64,000 nt of DNA, from assembly GCA_033856275.1 (NCBI GenBank), contig JAWVFJ010000038.1, positions 9,533-73,532 on the forward strand, written 5' to 3'. Each line of letters begins with the position of its first letter. The first letter of the stretch is position 1. The notes under the pieces were generated by a model, which had not been told where the DNA came from, did not search any database, and worked only from the letters and a program-made list of their open reading frames with translations. Position numbers and translations under genes: made by a program. The DNA is from VRUE01 sp033856275 (GTDB lineage Bacteria > Actinomycetota > Thermoleophilia > Solirubrobacterales > 70-9). Positions 18,709-26,238 of the stretch are shown piece after piece.

Positions 18709-18827
18709 TAGATGCCAGGCCCGGCAGGGGTGGAGCGTCTTGTACTTTTTCGGCACGCGCTGCGGGCGCCAGCAGACGCGGACCCACCGAAAAAGTTAAG
18801 CGGAACCCCTGCCGGGCCTGGCATCTA
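18709..18827. repeat. Paired-core hairpin element, copy 1
   Basis: A 119-bp element. The perfect 23-bp outer arms TAGATGCCAGGCCC...GGGT (18709-18731) and their complement (18805-18827) enclose GGAGCGTCTTGTACTTTTTCG and CGAAAAAGTTAAGCGGA around a loop of about 32 bp. The right arm ends exactly on the TAG stop of the AhbAB-like gene. Read on the minus strand the core is TCCGCTTAACTTTTTCG ... CGAAAAAGTACAAGACGC. It lies between two same-strand genes (AhbAB-like and hemL). Confidence 0.85.
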
Positions 18828-19910
18828 CGAGTGCTCCGCTTCCCACCTGGCGTACTCGTCGGTGAAGTAGTGCAGGCGGATCTTCTTGAACTCGGTTGAG
18901 GAGTAGAGAGTCGCCCGGGCGTCGGGTCCCATGCCACAGTCCTCGGCGATCGAGTCGAGGACTGCGTCGCACTCCTCCTTGGAGCGGCCGTGGGCCATCG
19001 TGAAGACGCTGTAGGGCCAGTCCTCGTAAGTAGGGCGCTGGTAGCAATGGGAGATGCCGCGAAAGGAGGCCATGCGGCTTCCCGTCGCCATGATTTCCTC
19101 CTCGGGCACCTTCCAGACGCCCATGCCGTTGGCTGAGAAGCCGGCGCGGCGGTGGTAGAGAATCGCGGCGACGCGGCGCAGCAGCTTGCGTTCGACCATG
19201 CCGCCGAGGTGCGCGAGCAGTTCCTCGGTCGTCATTCCCAGTTCGGCGGCGGCGGCATCGTAGGGGCGCTCGACTGCCTCCATCGGGCCCTGCAGGGCGC
19301 GGATAACGGCGACGTCGCGCTCGTCGTAAGGCTGCGCCTCGAGCTCGCGTGGCGGCGAGGCATCGATCGCCGCAGAGAGAGCGTCGGTGCCCTTCTCCAT
19401 CTCCAGGTTCATGTTGATCTTGAACAGGGTGAGAGTCGGCAGCTGGCGCATCGACTCGGCGCCGGTCTCGCGCATCAGCACCTCGAGAGTCCCTCCGAGG
19501 CCGAGCTCGGAGTCTGGCGGCGTCGCGATCGTGAACCAGAGGTTGAAGTCGTGGGTGCGCAAGTAGTTGTGCGAGACGCCGGGGTGGGAGTTGACGATCT
19601 GCGCCGCGCGGTGGGGGTGCTCGCCGTCAACCTTGGCGGCGACCAGCATCGACTCGTAACCGAGGGCCCGGGTGTCGAAGATCGGCGTGATCTCGCGGAT
19701 GATCCGCTCGTCGAGCAGGCGTTGGGTGCGCGCAAGAACGTCATCGAGCTCCAGCTCCGCCTCGGAGGCGACAAGGGCAAAGGGCTCGGGGTCGAGCGGG
19801 AAGCTCGACTGCAACAGGTTCATCAGCCGCTTGTCGGTCTCATCGAGCGGGATCGCGGCGCCGTCCTTACGCGCGCGGGCCTTCGACTGCGGGACCTTTA
19901 CCGAAGCCAC
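18825..19910 (-). CDS. Fused AhbA-AhbB-like protein (siroheme decarboxylase / Lrp-type regulator family)
   Basis: A 361-residue tandem of two Lrp/AsnC-type units. The first half has a winged-helix start (LDETDKRLMNLLQ) and HNYLRTHDFNLWFT, the AhbA/NirD-type signature. The second starts DERDVAVIRALQ and contains SHCYQRPTYEDWPYSVFTM, the AhbB-type signature carrying the catalytic His/Tyr region. Known AhbA and AhbB are separate and decarboxylate siroheme on the alternative heme route. Here, between hemB and hemL, it may instead regulate heme synthesis. GTG at 19910 is chosen for its AAGGAGG site; it overlaps the end of hemB by 13 bases. Confidence 0.85.
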   Translation of the reverse strand: MASVKVPQSKARARKDGAAIPLDETDKRLMNLLQSSFPLDPEPFALVASEAELELDDVLARTQRLLDERIIREITPIFDTRALGYESMLVAAKVDGEHPHRAAQIVNSHPGVSHNYLRTHDFNLWFTIATPPDSELGLGGTLEVLMRETGAESMRQLPTLTLFKINMNLEMEKGTDALSAAIDASPPRELEAQPYDERDVAVIRALQGPMEAVERPYDAAAAELGMTTEELLAHLGGMVERKLLRRVAAILYHRRAGFSANGMGVWKVPEEEIMATGSRMASFRGISHCYQRPTYEDWPYSVFTMAHGRSKEECDAVLDSIAEDCGMGPDARATLYSSTEFKKIRLHYFTDEYARWEAEHS

Positions 19911-20869
19911 GCGGCAGCCTCCTTGGCGTAGTAGGTGACGATCGCGTCGGCGCCGGCCCGGCGGATCGAGGTCAGCGTCTCCAATACGGCGGCCTTCTCG
20001 TCGATCCAACCCTGCTCGGCGGCGGCCTTCAGCATCGAGTACTCGCCAGAGACCTGGTAGGCCGCCAGGGGAGCTCCCGTTGCGTCCTTTACCCGGCGAA
20101 CCACATCGAGGTAGGGGGTGGCGGGCTTGACCATCAACATGTCGGCGCCCTCCTCGAGGTCCAGTTCGGCCTCGCGAACCGCTTCGGTGGCGTTGGCCGG
20201 ATCCATCTGGTAGCCGCGCCGGTCGCCGAATTCGGGGGTGGACTCGGCCGCGTCGCGAAAGGGACCGTAGAAGGCGGAGGCGTACTTGGCGCTGTAGGCG
20301 ATGATCGGCACCCCGGCGTGGCCCTCCTCGTCGAGTTGGTGGCGGATCGAACCCACGCGCCCGTCCATCATGTCGCTGGGGGCGACCGCGTCGGCGCCGG
20401 CCTCGGCGTGGGAGATCGCGATTTTGGCCAGCAACTCGACAGTGATGTCGTTGTCGACCTCTCCCTCGCGGACGAAGCCGCAGTGGCCGTGCGAGGTGTA
20501 CTCGCAAAGACAGACGTCGGTGATCACGGTGAGGTCGGGGTGAGCCTCCTTCAGCGCCCGCACCGCCATCTGCACGACGCCCTCATCGTCGTAGGCGCCC
20601 GAGCCCGACTCGTCCTTGGCCGCGGGGACGCCGAAGAGCAGTACGGCGCCGATGCCCGCGGTGGCGATCTCGGTGGCCTCGGCGACCAGCTCGGAGATCG
20701 AGAAGCGCTCGATGCCTGGCATCGAGTCGATTTCCTCGCGGACGTTCTCGCCGGCTACTACGAAAAGGGGTTGGATCAGGTCGCGTGGAGAGAGCTCGGT
20801 CTCTCGGACCAGCGCTCGGAGCGCCTCCGTGCGGCGGAGGCGACGCATGCGGGTGGCAGGAAACGGCAT
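19898..20869 (-). CDS. hemB: Porphobilinogen synthase (delta-aminolevulinate dehydratase)
   Basis: A 323-residue enzyme that condenses two 5-aminolevulinate molecules to porphobilinogen. The zinc site is visible in DVCLCEYTSHGHCG (Cys120, Cys122, Cys130), so this is a zinc-dependent form. The catalytic lysines are in IIAYSAKYASAFYGPFRDA and LMVKPATPYLD. The length matches the family. It is the first gene of the minus-strand heme/respiratory block; a 77-bp hairpin lies just upstream. Confidence 0.97.
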   Translation of the reverse strand: MPFPATRMRRLRRTEALRALVRETELSPRDLIQPLFVVAGENVREEIDSMPGIERFSISELVAEATEIATAGIGAVLLFGVPAAKDESGSGAYDDEGVVQMAVRALKEAHPDLTVITDVCLCEYTSHGHCGFVREGEVDNDITVELLAKIAISHAEAGADAVAPSDMMDGRVGSIRHQLDEEGHAGVPIIAYSAKYASAFYGPFRDAAESTPEFGDRRGYQMDPANATEAVREAELDLEEGADMLMVKPATPYLDVVRRVKDATGAPLAAYQVSGEYSMLKAAAEQGWIDEKAAVLETLTSIRRAGADAIVTYYAKEAAAWLR

Positions 20870-20889
20870 TTCAAAGCCGAGTTTAAGGG

Positions 20890-20966
20890 AGGGACGCGGG
20901 TGCCCCTATCCCAGACGCCCGGCTTCGCCGGGCTTGAGTGTCTGGGATAGGGGCACCCGCGTCCCT
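20890..20966. repeat. Long perfect hairpin in the hemB/ABC divergent region
   Basis: The 26-bp arms at 20891-20916 (GGGACGCGGGTGCCCC...) and 20940-20965 are perfectly complementary, extended by one more A-T pair outside. The apex holds a second hairpin, GCCCGGC-TTC-GCCGGGC (20917-20933). It lies between divergently read genes, so it cannot be an ordinary terminator for either. The arm contains GGGATAGGGGC, similar to the CCGGTAGGGGT part of the paired-core elements. Confidence 0.8.
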
Positions 20967-21021
20967 TGCTCAAGCGGTAGCTAACACAAGCGGCTTCCCT
21001 CGATGGGTAGCTTTCGGCGGC

Positions 21022-21762
21022 ATGGGAGCAGGGAGCGGGACTCGAGAGGCCGTGTTGGAGGCGCGCAAGCTGGTTAAACGCTTCGGGGAGCGGGAAGCTC
21101 TGCGGGGCATTGACTTCGAAGCGTCGGCTGGTGAGCTTGTGGCTGTCATCGGGCCCAACGGCGCGGGTAAGACGACGCTTCTCTCGATCCTTGCCGGCAT
21201 CTCCAAGCCCGACAGCGGTGAGGTACACGTGCCGCAAGGGGAGGTGGGGTGGGTGCCTCAGCAGGCGGCGCTCTATCGGCGGCTGACGGTGGACGAGAAC
21301 TTGTTGCTCTTTGCCCGGCTCGAGAAGCACGAGAATCCGCGTCGCTCGGTCGAGGAGATGCTTGAGCTGACCGGGCTGGGCGAGCGGCGGGGGGAGATCG
21401 TGGCGCGGCTCTCTGGTGGCAATCAGCAGCGAATCAATATTGCGATCGGGCTGCTGGCACGGCCGTCGGTGTTGTTGCTTGACGAGCCGAGTGTGGGGCT
21501 CGATCCACGGCAGCGGGCGCGGTTGTGGGAGTTCGTCTCGGCACTGGCGGCCAATCGCGGGACAACGGTGATCTTCTCCACTCATGACATCCAGGAGGCC
21601 GAGCGCTACGGCAAGCGGGTGCTCGTGCTCGCCGACGGTGAGGCGCTCTTCGATGGATCGGCCGATGGGCTGCGCGAAGCAGTGCGCCGGGAGGCACCGG
21701 AGGCAGCCGACCAGGACTTCGAGACCGCTTTCGTCGCCTTCCTCCACCACCGGGGACACTGA
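21022..21762 (+). CDS. ABC transporter ATP-binding protein
   Basis: About 246 residues. Walker A is GPNGAGKTTLL, the Q-loop is in VGWVPQQAALYRRLTVDENL, the signature is RLSGGNQQR, Walker B is VLLLDEPSVGLD and the switch His is in IFSTHDIQEAERYG. It resembles the ABC-2 exporter ATPases of the drug/lipid type. The ATG at 21022 is used; a GTG 27 bases downstream is an alternative. Its stop TGA shares one base with the ATG of the permease gene, so the two are coupled. Confidence 0.93.
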   Translation: MGAGSGTREAVLEARKLVKRFGEREALRGIDFEASAGELVAVIGPNGAGKTTLLSILAGISKPDSGEVHVPQGEVGWVPQQAALYRRLTVDENLLLFARLEKHENPRRSVEEMLELTGLGERRGEIVARLSGGNQQRINIAIGLLARPSVLLLDEPSVGLDPRQRARLWEFVSALAANRGTTVIFSTHDIQEAERYGKRVLVLADGEALFDGSADGLREAVRREAPEAADQDFETAFVAFLHHRGH

Positions 21763-23114
21763 TGCGCTGGCTGCTGCTCAAGGACCTTCAGATCCTGCGC
21801 CGCTCTCCCCTGCAGGCGTTTCTCCTGGTTGCCTATCCCGTGCTGATCGCCGTCCTCGTCGGCTTCGCGATCTCGCGTTCTCCGGACAAGCCCCGCGTCG
21901 CCTTTCTCAACGAAGTGCCGGCGGAATCGCGGATCTCCGTCGGCACGGCAGCCCTTCCCAATATCGGCATCGATGACCGCATCTGCGGGCGGGTCGAGTG
22001 CGTCCGCGTAAAGAGCCGCGGCGAAGCAACCGACGCGGTGCGCTCGGGTGACGTGCTCGCGGCACTGATCCTGCCCTCCGATCTGGTCGACCGGATCAAC
22101 TCGCTCTCGACGCCGAGCCCGAGCACTCCGGAAGTCGATGTGATCGTCAACGAGGAGGATCCCGTCAAGGCGCGGCTGGTCAACGACCGAATCAACTCGT
22201 TGCTGACCCAGGCCAACCTCGTGATCGCCCGACGGATCGCTCACGAAGGCGGCAAATTCGTCGGTCTTGTCGTCCACGGCGGTGAGTTCACGGTGCTCGG
22301 CCAGGCGATCCAGATACTCGGACTGGGCAACACGGCCCGCATCTTGCATGCCGTGCGGGCGACCCTCCCCCCAGGAGCGCTGCGTGAATCGCTCGACCAG
22401 GTCCTTCGCTTCACTGCCCTCACGCGCACCAACCTCGGTACGGCCGGGACGCTGCTGACCCGCCTCAGCCAACCGATCGAAGTCGACAAGCAGGTCGTCA
22501 ACGCCTCCACCCCACCGCTCGAAGTCTTCGCGATCGCCGTCGCCGCCACCTTCACCCTCGCTTTCGTCACGGTGCTGCTGGTCGCCGGCTCGCTGGCGCT
22601 CGAGCGCGAGGAGAACGCCTTCCCGCGGCTGACCCGGGGCCTGGTCTCGCGCTCGGCGCTGCTGACTGAGAAGGTGACCTTGGGCGTCGCCGTCGGCCTG
22701 ACTGTCACCCTGCTGATGCTGGCCGGCTTGGCCCTCTTCGTCCCCTTGCACTGGAGTCGCTTTGGCCTCTGGCTGTTGGCGATCATTGGCGGAGGCGCCG
22801 CGCTTGGCGCCGCTGGGGCGGCGCTCGGGGCGGCGGCGCGTGAGGTGCGGGCGGTCTCGCTGCTGGCGTTCATGGTCACGCTGCCGATCGCCTTCCTCTC
22901 GCTGATCCCCTCTGGGACGGTTGGGCCAGCGCTCTTCGATGCGATCAAGGTGATCACGGCCCTCTTCCCCTTCAAGCCGGCGTTGCAGGCGATGACCGCG
23001 GCGCTCGATCCCGGTGGGCCGAGCATCGCTGCGGCGCTCCTCCACCTTGCGATCCTCATCGTCGCCTACGGCCTGCTCGCCCGCCTGGCATTGCGCCGCT
23101 TCAGCGCAGTCTGA
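21762..23114 (+). CDS. ABC-2 type transporter permease
   Basis: A 450-residue permease. A first helix (FLLVAYPVLIAVLVGFAI) is followed by a large extracytoplasmic domain of about 210 residues, and then five membrane helices (from VFAIAVAATFTLAFVTVLLV to LAILIVAYGLLARLAL), the plan of ABC-2 membrane proteins of the YhgE/NatB kind. It is partner of the preceding ATPase. The substrate is unknown; it is probably exported. The gene end overlaps the converging GGCT-like gene by 14 bases. Confidence 0.9.
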   Translation: MRWLLLKDLQILRRSPLQAFLLVAYPVLIAVLVGFAISRSPDKPRVAFLNEVPAESRISVGTAALPNIGIDDRICGRVECVRVKSRGEATDAVRSGDVLAALILPSDLVDRINSLSTPSPSTPEVDVIVNEEDPVKARLVNDRINSLLTQANLVIARRIAHEGGKFVGLVVHGGEFTVLGQAIQILGLGNTARILHAVRATLPPGALRESLDQVLRFTALTRTNLGTAGTLLTRLSQPIEVDKQVVNASTPPLEVFAIAVAATFTLAFVTVLLVAGSLALEREENAFPRLTRGLVSRSALLTEKVTLGVAVGLTVTLLMLAGLALFVPLHWSRFGLWLLAIIGGGAALGAAGAALGAAAREVRAVSLLAFMVTLPIAFLSLIPSGTVGPALFDAIKVITALFPFKPALQAMTAALDPGGPSIAAALLHLAILIVAYGLLARLALRRFSAV

Positions 23115-23796
23115 GTGGCCGCCGGGGCAGTTGGGCGGAGCGCGACTGCGAGAGACCTGGGTCGGTGACGTTGGCGAGCACGAACGCCTCGAGTCCGTCA
23201 TCTGGGCAGAGCGAGGACCGCACGTACTCGATCGCCTCGGGCTCGCTGAAGGCCATGAAAGCCCGGCCGCTTGCCCGCACCGCCGAAAGGGCCACCTCTG
23301 AGCCCTCGACGAGCAGGCAGCCGTGGCGACTCAAGTATGCGGAGGGGTCGACGACCGTCTCCTCGCCATCGAGACGGCAAATAGCCCCGTCGATCGCCGC
23401 CGCCTCGTAGTTGGGCTCAGTCGCTGAGACGAGGCCCACCTGTGCTCTGGTCATGTAGACGACATGGATCCGCACCTTGGTCCCCGGGCTCCGTTGCAGG
23501 GTCGCGGGGATGGCGCCGTAGGGCGAGATGTGGGCGGAATAGACGACGTCGAAGTCGTCGAGCCAGGCCGGAACGACGAGCACTGGCTGGTCGCTCAGCG
23601 CCAGCTTGCGGGCGAGAACTTCGGGTGAGGCATTCGACCCATAGGCCAGCATCGGGGTCCGCTCCTCGCACTCGATCTCGAGCTCCGCCGGCTCGAGGGT
23701 CTGGTGACCGAGCTGGATGAAGGCGTGCCAGGGCGCCGTGTACGGGTAGCCCATGGCGCGCTCGACCACGTCGCTTCGCTCGTTCACCCTCCACAC
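23101..23796 (-). CDS. Gamma-glutamylcyclotransferase-like protein
   Basis: Up to 231 residues. The motif LAYGSNASPEVLARKL is the YGSN substrate-loop signature of the gamma-glutamylcyclotransferase fold, and an acidic residue in the later EPNYEAA stretch could be the general acid. The start is uncertain: GTG at 23796 gives MWRVNERS, while an ATG at 23754 gives MGYPYTAPWHAF; neither has a good ribosome-binding site. It is divergent from the YmdB-type gene with only 35 bp between. The actual substrate is not readable. Confidence 0.6.
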   Translation of the reverse strand: MWRVNERSDVVERAMGYPYTAPWHAFIQLGHQTLEPAELEIECEERTPMLAYGSNASPEVLARKLALSDQPVLVVPAWLDDFDVVYSAHISPYGAIPATLQRSPGTKVRIHVVYMTRAQVGLVSATEPNYEAAAIDGAICRLDGEETVVDPSAYLSRHGCLLVEGSEVALSAVRASGRAFMAFSEPEAIEYVRSSLCPDDGLEAFVLANVTDPGLSQSRSAQLPRRPLRLR

Positions 23797-23830
23797 CCTT
23801 TCGCAATTGCGCAGCTAGGGTCAGGTGACC

Positions 23831-24607
23831 ATGAAGGTGCTCTTCATCGGCGACGTGGTCGGCGGGCCCGGGCGACGCGGGCTCGCCGCGGCGATGCCGG
23901 GACTGCGCGAGCGCTACGCCCCCGAGATGGTGATCGTCAACGGCGAGAACTCCGCTGGGGGGATGGGGATCACCGAGAAGACCGCGAAAGCGATCTTCGA
24001 GGCCGGCGCCGACGTGATCACCACGGGCAACCACGTCTACCGCCACCGCGAGGTGTACGGCTTTCTCAACCGCAGCGACCGAGTGATTCGTCCCGCCAAC
24101 TATCCCTACGCCAACCCCGGCCGGGGCTACACGGTCGTCGAGGTCGGCGGGCGCAGGGCCGGGGTGATCAACCTCAGCGGCGCCGTCGGCCTGCGCGTCG
24201 CTCGCTCTCCTTTCCACGAGGTCGACAACGTGCTCGAGAAGATCGAGTGCGACTTCGCCCTCGTCGATTTCCATGCTGAGGTGACGAGCGAGAAGGTGGC
24301 GATGGGCTGGCACCTCGACGGTCGGGTGGCCGGCGTGCTCGGCACTCATACACACGTGCCGACGGCGGATGCCCGGGTACTGCCGCAGGGGACCGCGTTC
24401 ATTTCCGACGTTGGAATGACCGGGTCGCGGACCAGTGTGCTTGGGGTGAAACCGGAGCTGATACTCGAGTCGATGATTACCCAGATGCCGGTTAAGTTTG
24501 AGACGGCTGATGAGGACGTTTGGGTGATGGGGGCGGCGGTCGAGGTGAACGACCGAGGGCTGGCTGACTCGATTACTCCTGTGATGGTGCCCGCTCCTGC
24601 CTCTTAG
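23831..24607 (+). CDS. YmdB-family metallophosphoesterase
   Basis: A 258-residue protein matching the YmdB/TIGR00282 family: FIGDVVGGPGRRGL, VNGENSAGGMGIT, TTGNHVYRHRE, DFHAEVTSEKVAMGWHLDG and GTHTHVPTAD supply the di-metal site and catalytic His. Bacillus YmdB hydrolyses 2',3'-cyclic nucleotides and affects RNA levels. The ATG at 23831 gives the canonical start MKVLFIGDVV; a GTG two codons upstream is possible. It converges on the GT87 gene through hairpin element copy 2. Confidence 0.93.
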   Translation: MKVLFIGDVVGGPGRRGLAAAMPGLRERYAPEMVIVNGENSAGGMGITEKTAKAIFEAGADVITTGNHVYRHREVYGFLNRSDRVIRPANYPYANPGRGYTVVEVGGRRAGVINLSGAVGLRVARSPFHEVDNVLEKIECDFALVDFHAEVTSEKVAMGWHLDGRVAGVLGTHTHVPTADARVLPQGTAFISDVGMTGSRTSVLGVKPELILESMITQMPVKFETADEDVWVMGAAVEVNDRGLADSITPVMVPAPAS

Positions 24608-24623
24608 TTCGTTGCCGGGTAGA

Positions 24624-24729
24624 AGCACCCGGCACCCCTCCTCACTCAACTTTTTCGGTGGATCGTGCTGGGCCGTCCGAGGTTGGGGTGCCGAAAAAGT
24701 ACAAGCCGTTTGGAGGGGTACCGGGTGCT
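24624..24729. repeat. Paired-core hairpin element, copy 2
   Basis: A 106-bp element. The 18-bp arms AGCACCCGGCACCCCTCC (24624-24641) and GGAGGGGTACCGGGTGCT (24712-24729) have one mismatch. The inner core is CTCAACTTTTTCGGTGG ... CCGAAAAAGTACAAGCCG. It lies between converging genes and reaches into the end of the minus-strand GT87 gene, whose stop codon (24646-24648) is inside the element. Confidence 0.82.
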
Positions 24730-26238
24730 CTTTTCCAGGGACGACATTGCTACTAGCAGAAGGGGATAGAACCAGACTATGTAGAGGTAGAACCAGTGGT
24801 GCATGCTTAGCTGCACGCCGATCAGGAGGGCCGCCCCCAAGGCTGCCATTTGGAAGAGCTTCTTTTCCTTGGGTCGCCAGGCAAATGCGATGGCGAGGGT
24901 GGCGACTGCTACGAGGATCGCTACGCGGAGGGGCTCCAGGGAGGGGGCTTGGCCCCAGATGCTGAAGGGGGAGTCGCGGCCGGATTGATAGGCGATGGTG
25001 CGGTCGTAGAGAGTGTGGAGGCCGGGGTCGATTGCCGGCCACAGGAGCAAGGCGCCGGCGGTCGCTGCAAAGGCGAGGGCGAAGCGCCAGCGTCTCTCGC
25101 CGTGGGTGGCGAGCATCGGTAGGAGGATGGCGGGAGCGAACTTCGCCAGGGTTGCCAGGGCCACCATCACGCCACGAGTGGCGGGACGGGCGAGGGCGAG
25201 GAGGGTCGCGACCAAGAGCATTGCGACGAGGGTGTCGTTGGAGTTGGAGAGCAGGGCGAAGGCGGTGTAGGGGTAGGCGGCCCAGCCGAAGGCGAGGGTC
25301 GCGGCGAGCTTGTCGCCGGCGGGGCCGGGGCGGATGCGGCGGCCGAGCAGGATCAGCAGGGCAAAGGTGGCGAGGTCGAAGAAGACCGCCGCGCCGTGGG
25401 CAGCCGGTAGATCGTTCCAAGTTCCCGACCAGGGCCAGATCCACTCGAAGGGGACGTAGGCGAGGTAATTGACCGGGCCGTAAGTGTCGCCCTGGGAAAC
25501 ATCAGCTGGGAAGTTGTCGTAGATCGGTTCGCCGTGGGCGATGCGGTCGGCGCCGACCTCACTTGCGTATCCGACGTCGATTACACCCGAGTCGGCCATA
25601 TCGAGCCCGACGCGAAAGCCGAGCAGAAAGAGGGCGGCGATAAGAAGCCAGGCCGCGGGCCAGCGGGGGCGGATCCCCTCTCCTCCGCCGCGCAGTCCGA
25701 TCCATAGCGCCCGCGCGAACAGGTAGGTGAGCGGGATGTACTGAAGCGGCACCGAGAGGCCGATTTCGGCTCGGTTGAAGAAGAAGTTGGAGACGCCGAA
25801 GCCGAGCAGGACGAGCAGGTCGAGGTTGGCCACCCGGCGTGGGCGGCGCCAGTCGAGCAGCCCGAGCAGGAAGATCGCGCAAAGCGGCAGGAAGACGTAA
25901 GGCGCGTTGAGCTTGTGGCCGAAGGCGCCGGAGTAGCCGCGGGCCATTTTCCAAGCGACCTGGTATCCGGTCCAGGACTCGCGCACCAGCCCGGTAGTCG
26001 GATCGACGATGACCAGCGCCACCTCTTTGTCGCCGGCGAAGTAGCCGACCTCCCAATTGCCGTCGACCTTGTTGGCGGCATCGGTGAGCACCGTGTTTGC
26101 CTGCCGCTCTTCGACCACCCTCGGATCCTTCGCGGCAATGCGGGCGGCCTCTGCCGCCGTGACTTCCGCCGGCGCCGCGGCGGCGGCGGCCGGTAGACAC
26201 AGCAGCGCGGCGCTCAGACTCGCCGCCAGCAACCTCAT
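24646..26238 (-). CDS. Membrane glycosyltransferase (GT87-like) with N-terminal PepSY-like domain
   Basis: About 530 residues. A signal peptide (RLLAASLSAALLCLPAAAAAAPA) leads into a small exported domain with PepSY-like features (VTAAEAARIAAKDPRV..., VALVIVDPTTGLVRESWTGYQV). After that come about ten membrane helices typical of GT-C/GT87 polyprenol-phosphate-dependent mannosyltransferases, with acidic motifs GEPIYDNFP and SNSNDTLVAM. The ATG at 26238 overlaps the upstream stop by four bases. Odd: the last roughly 28 residues (KSTRYPSKR...) and the stop are encoded by hairpin element copy 2. Confidence 0.8.
   Translation of the reverse strand: MRLLAASLSAALLCLPAAAAAAPAEVTAAEAARIAAKDPRVVEERQANTVLTDAANKVDGNWEVGYFAGDKEVALVIVDPTTGLVRESWTGYQVAWKMARGYSGAFGHKLNAPYVFLPLCAIFLLGLLDWRRPRRVANLDLLVLLGFGVSNFFFNRAEIGLSVPLQYIPLTYLFARALWIGLRGGGEGIRPRWPAAWLLIAALFLLGFRVGLDMADSGVIDVGYASEVGADRIAHGEPIYDNFPADVSQGDTYGPVNYLAYVPFEWIWPWSGTWNDLPAAHGAAVFFDLATFALLILLGRRIRPGPAGDKLAATLAFGWAAYPYTAFALLSNSNDTLVAMLLVATLLALARPATRGVMVALATLAKFAPAILLPMLATHGERRWRFALAFAATAGALLLWPAIDPGLHTLYDRTIAYQSGRDSPFSIWGQAPSLEPLRVAILVAVATLAIAFAWRPKEKKLFQMAALGAALLIGVQLSMHHWFYLYIVWFYPLLLVAMSSLEKSTRYPSKRLVLFRHPNLGRPSTIHRKS

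Noticed and set aside
20881..20980. The hairpin upstream of hemB as a riboswitch
   Set aside because: It is a simple double hairpin with no resemblance to a known aptamer. A cruciform or repeat explanation is simpler.
21606..25444. Very long open frames on the strand opposite the ABC permease, GGCT-like and YmdB-type genes
   Set aside because: They are Arg-, Gly- and Pro-rich antisense frames created by high third-position GC. They have no family motifs, while the opposite strand encodes clear proteins.
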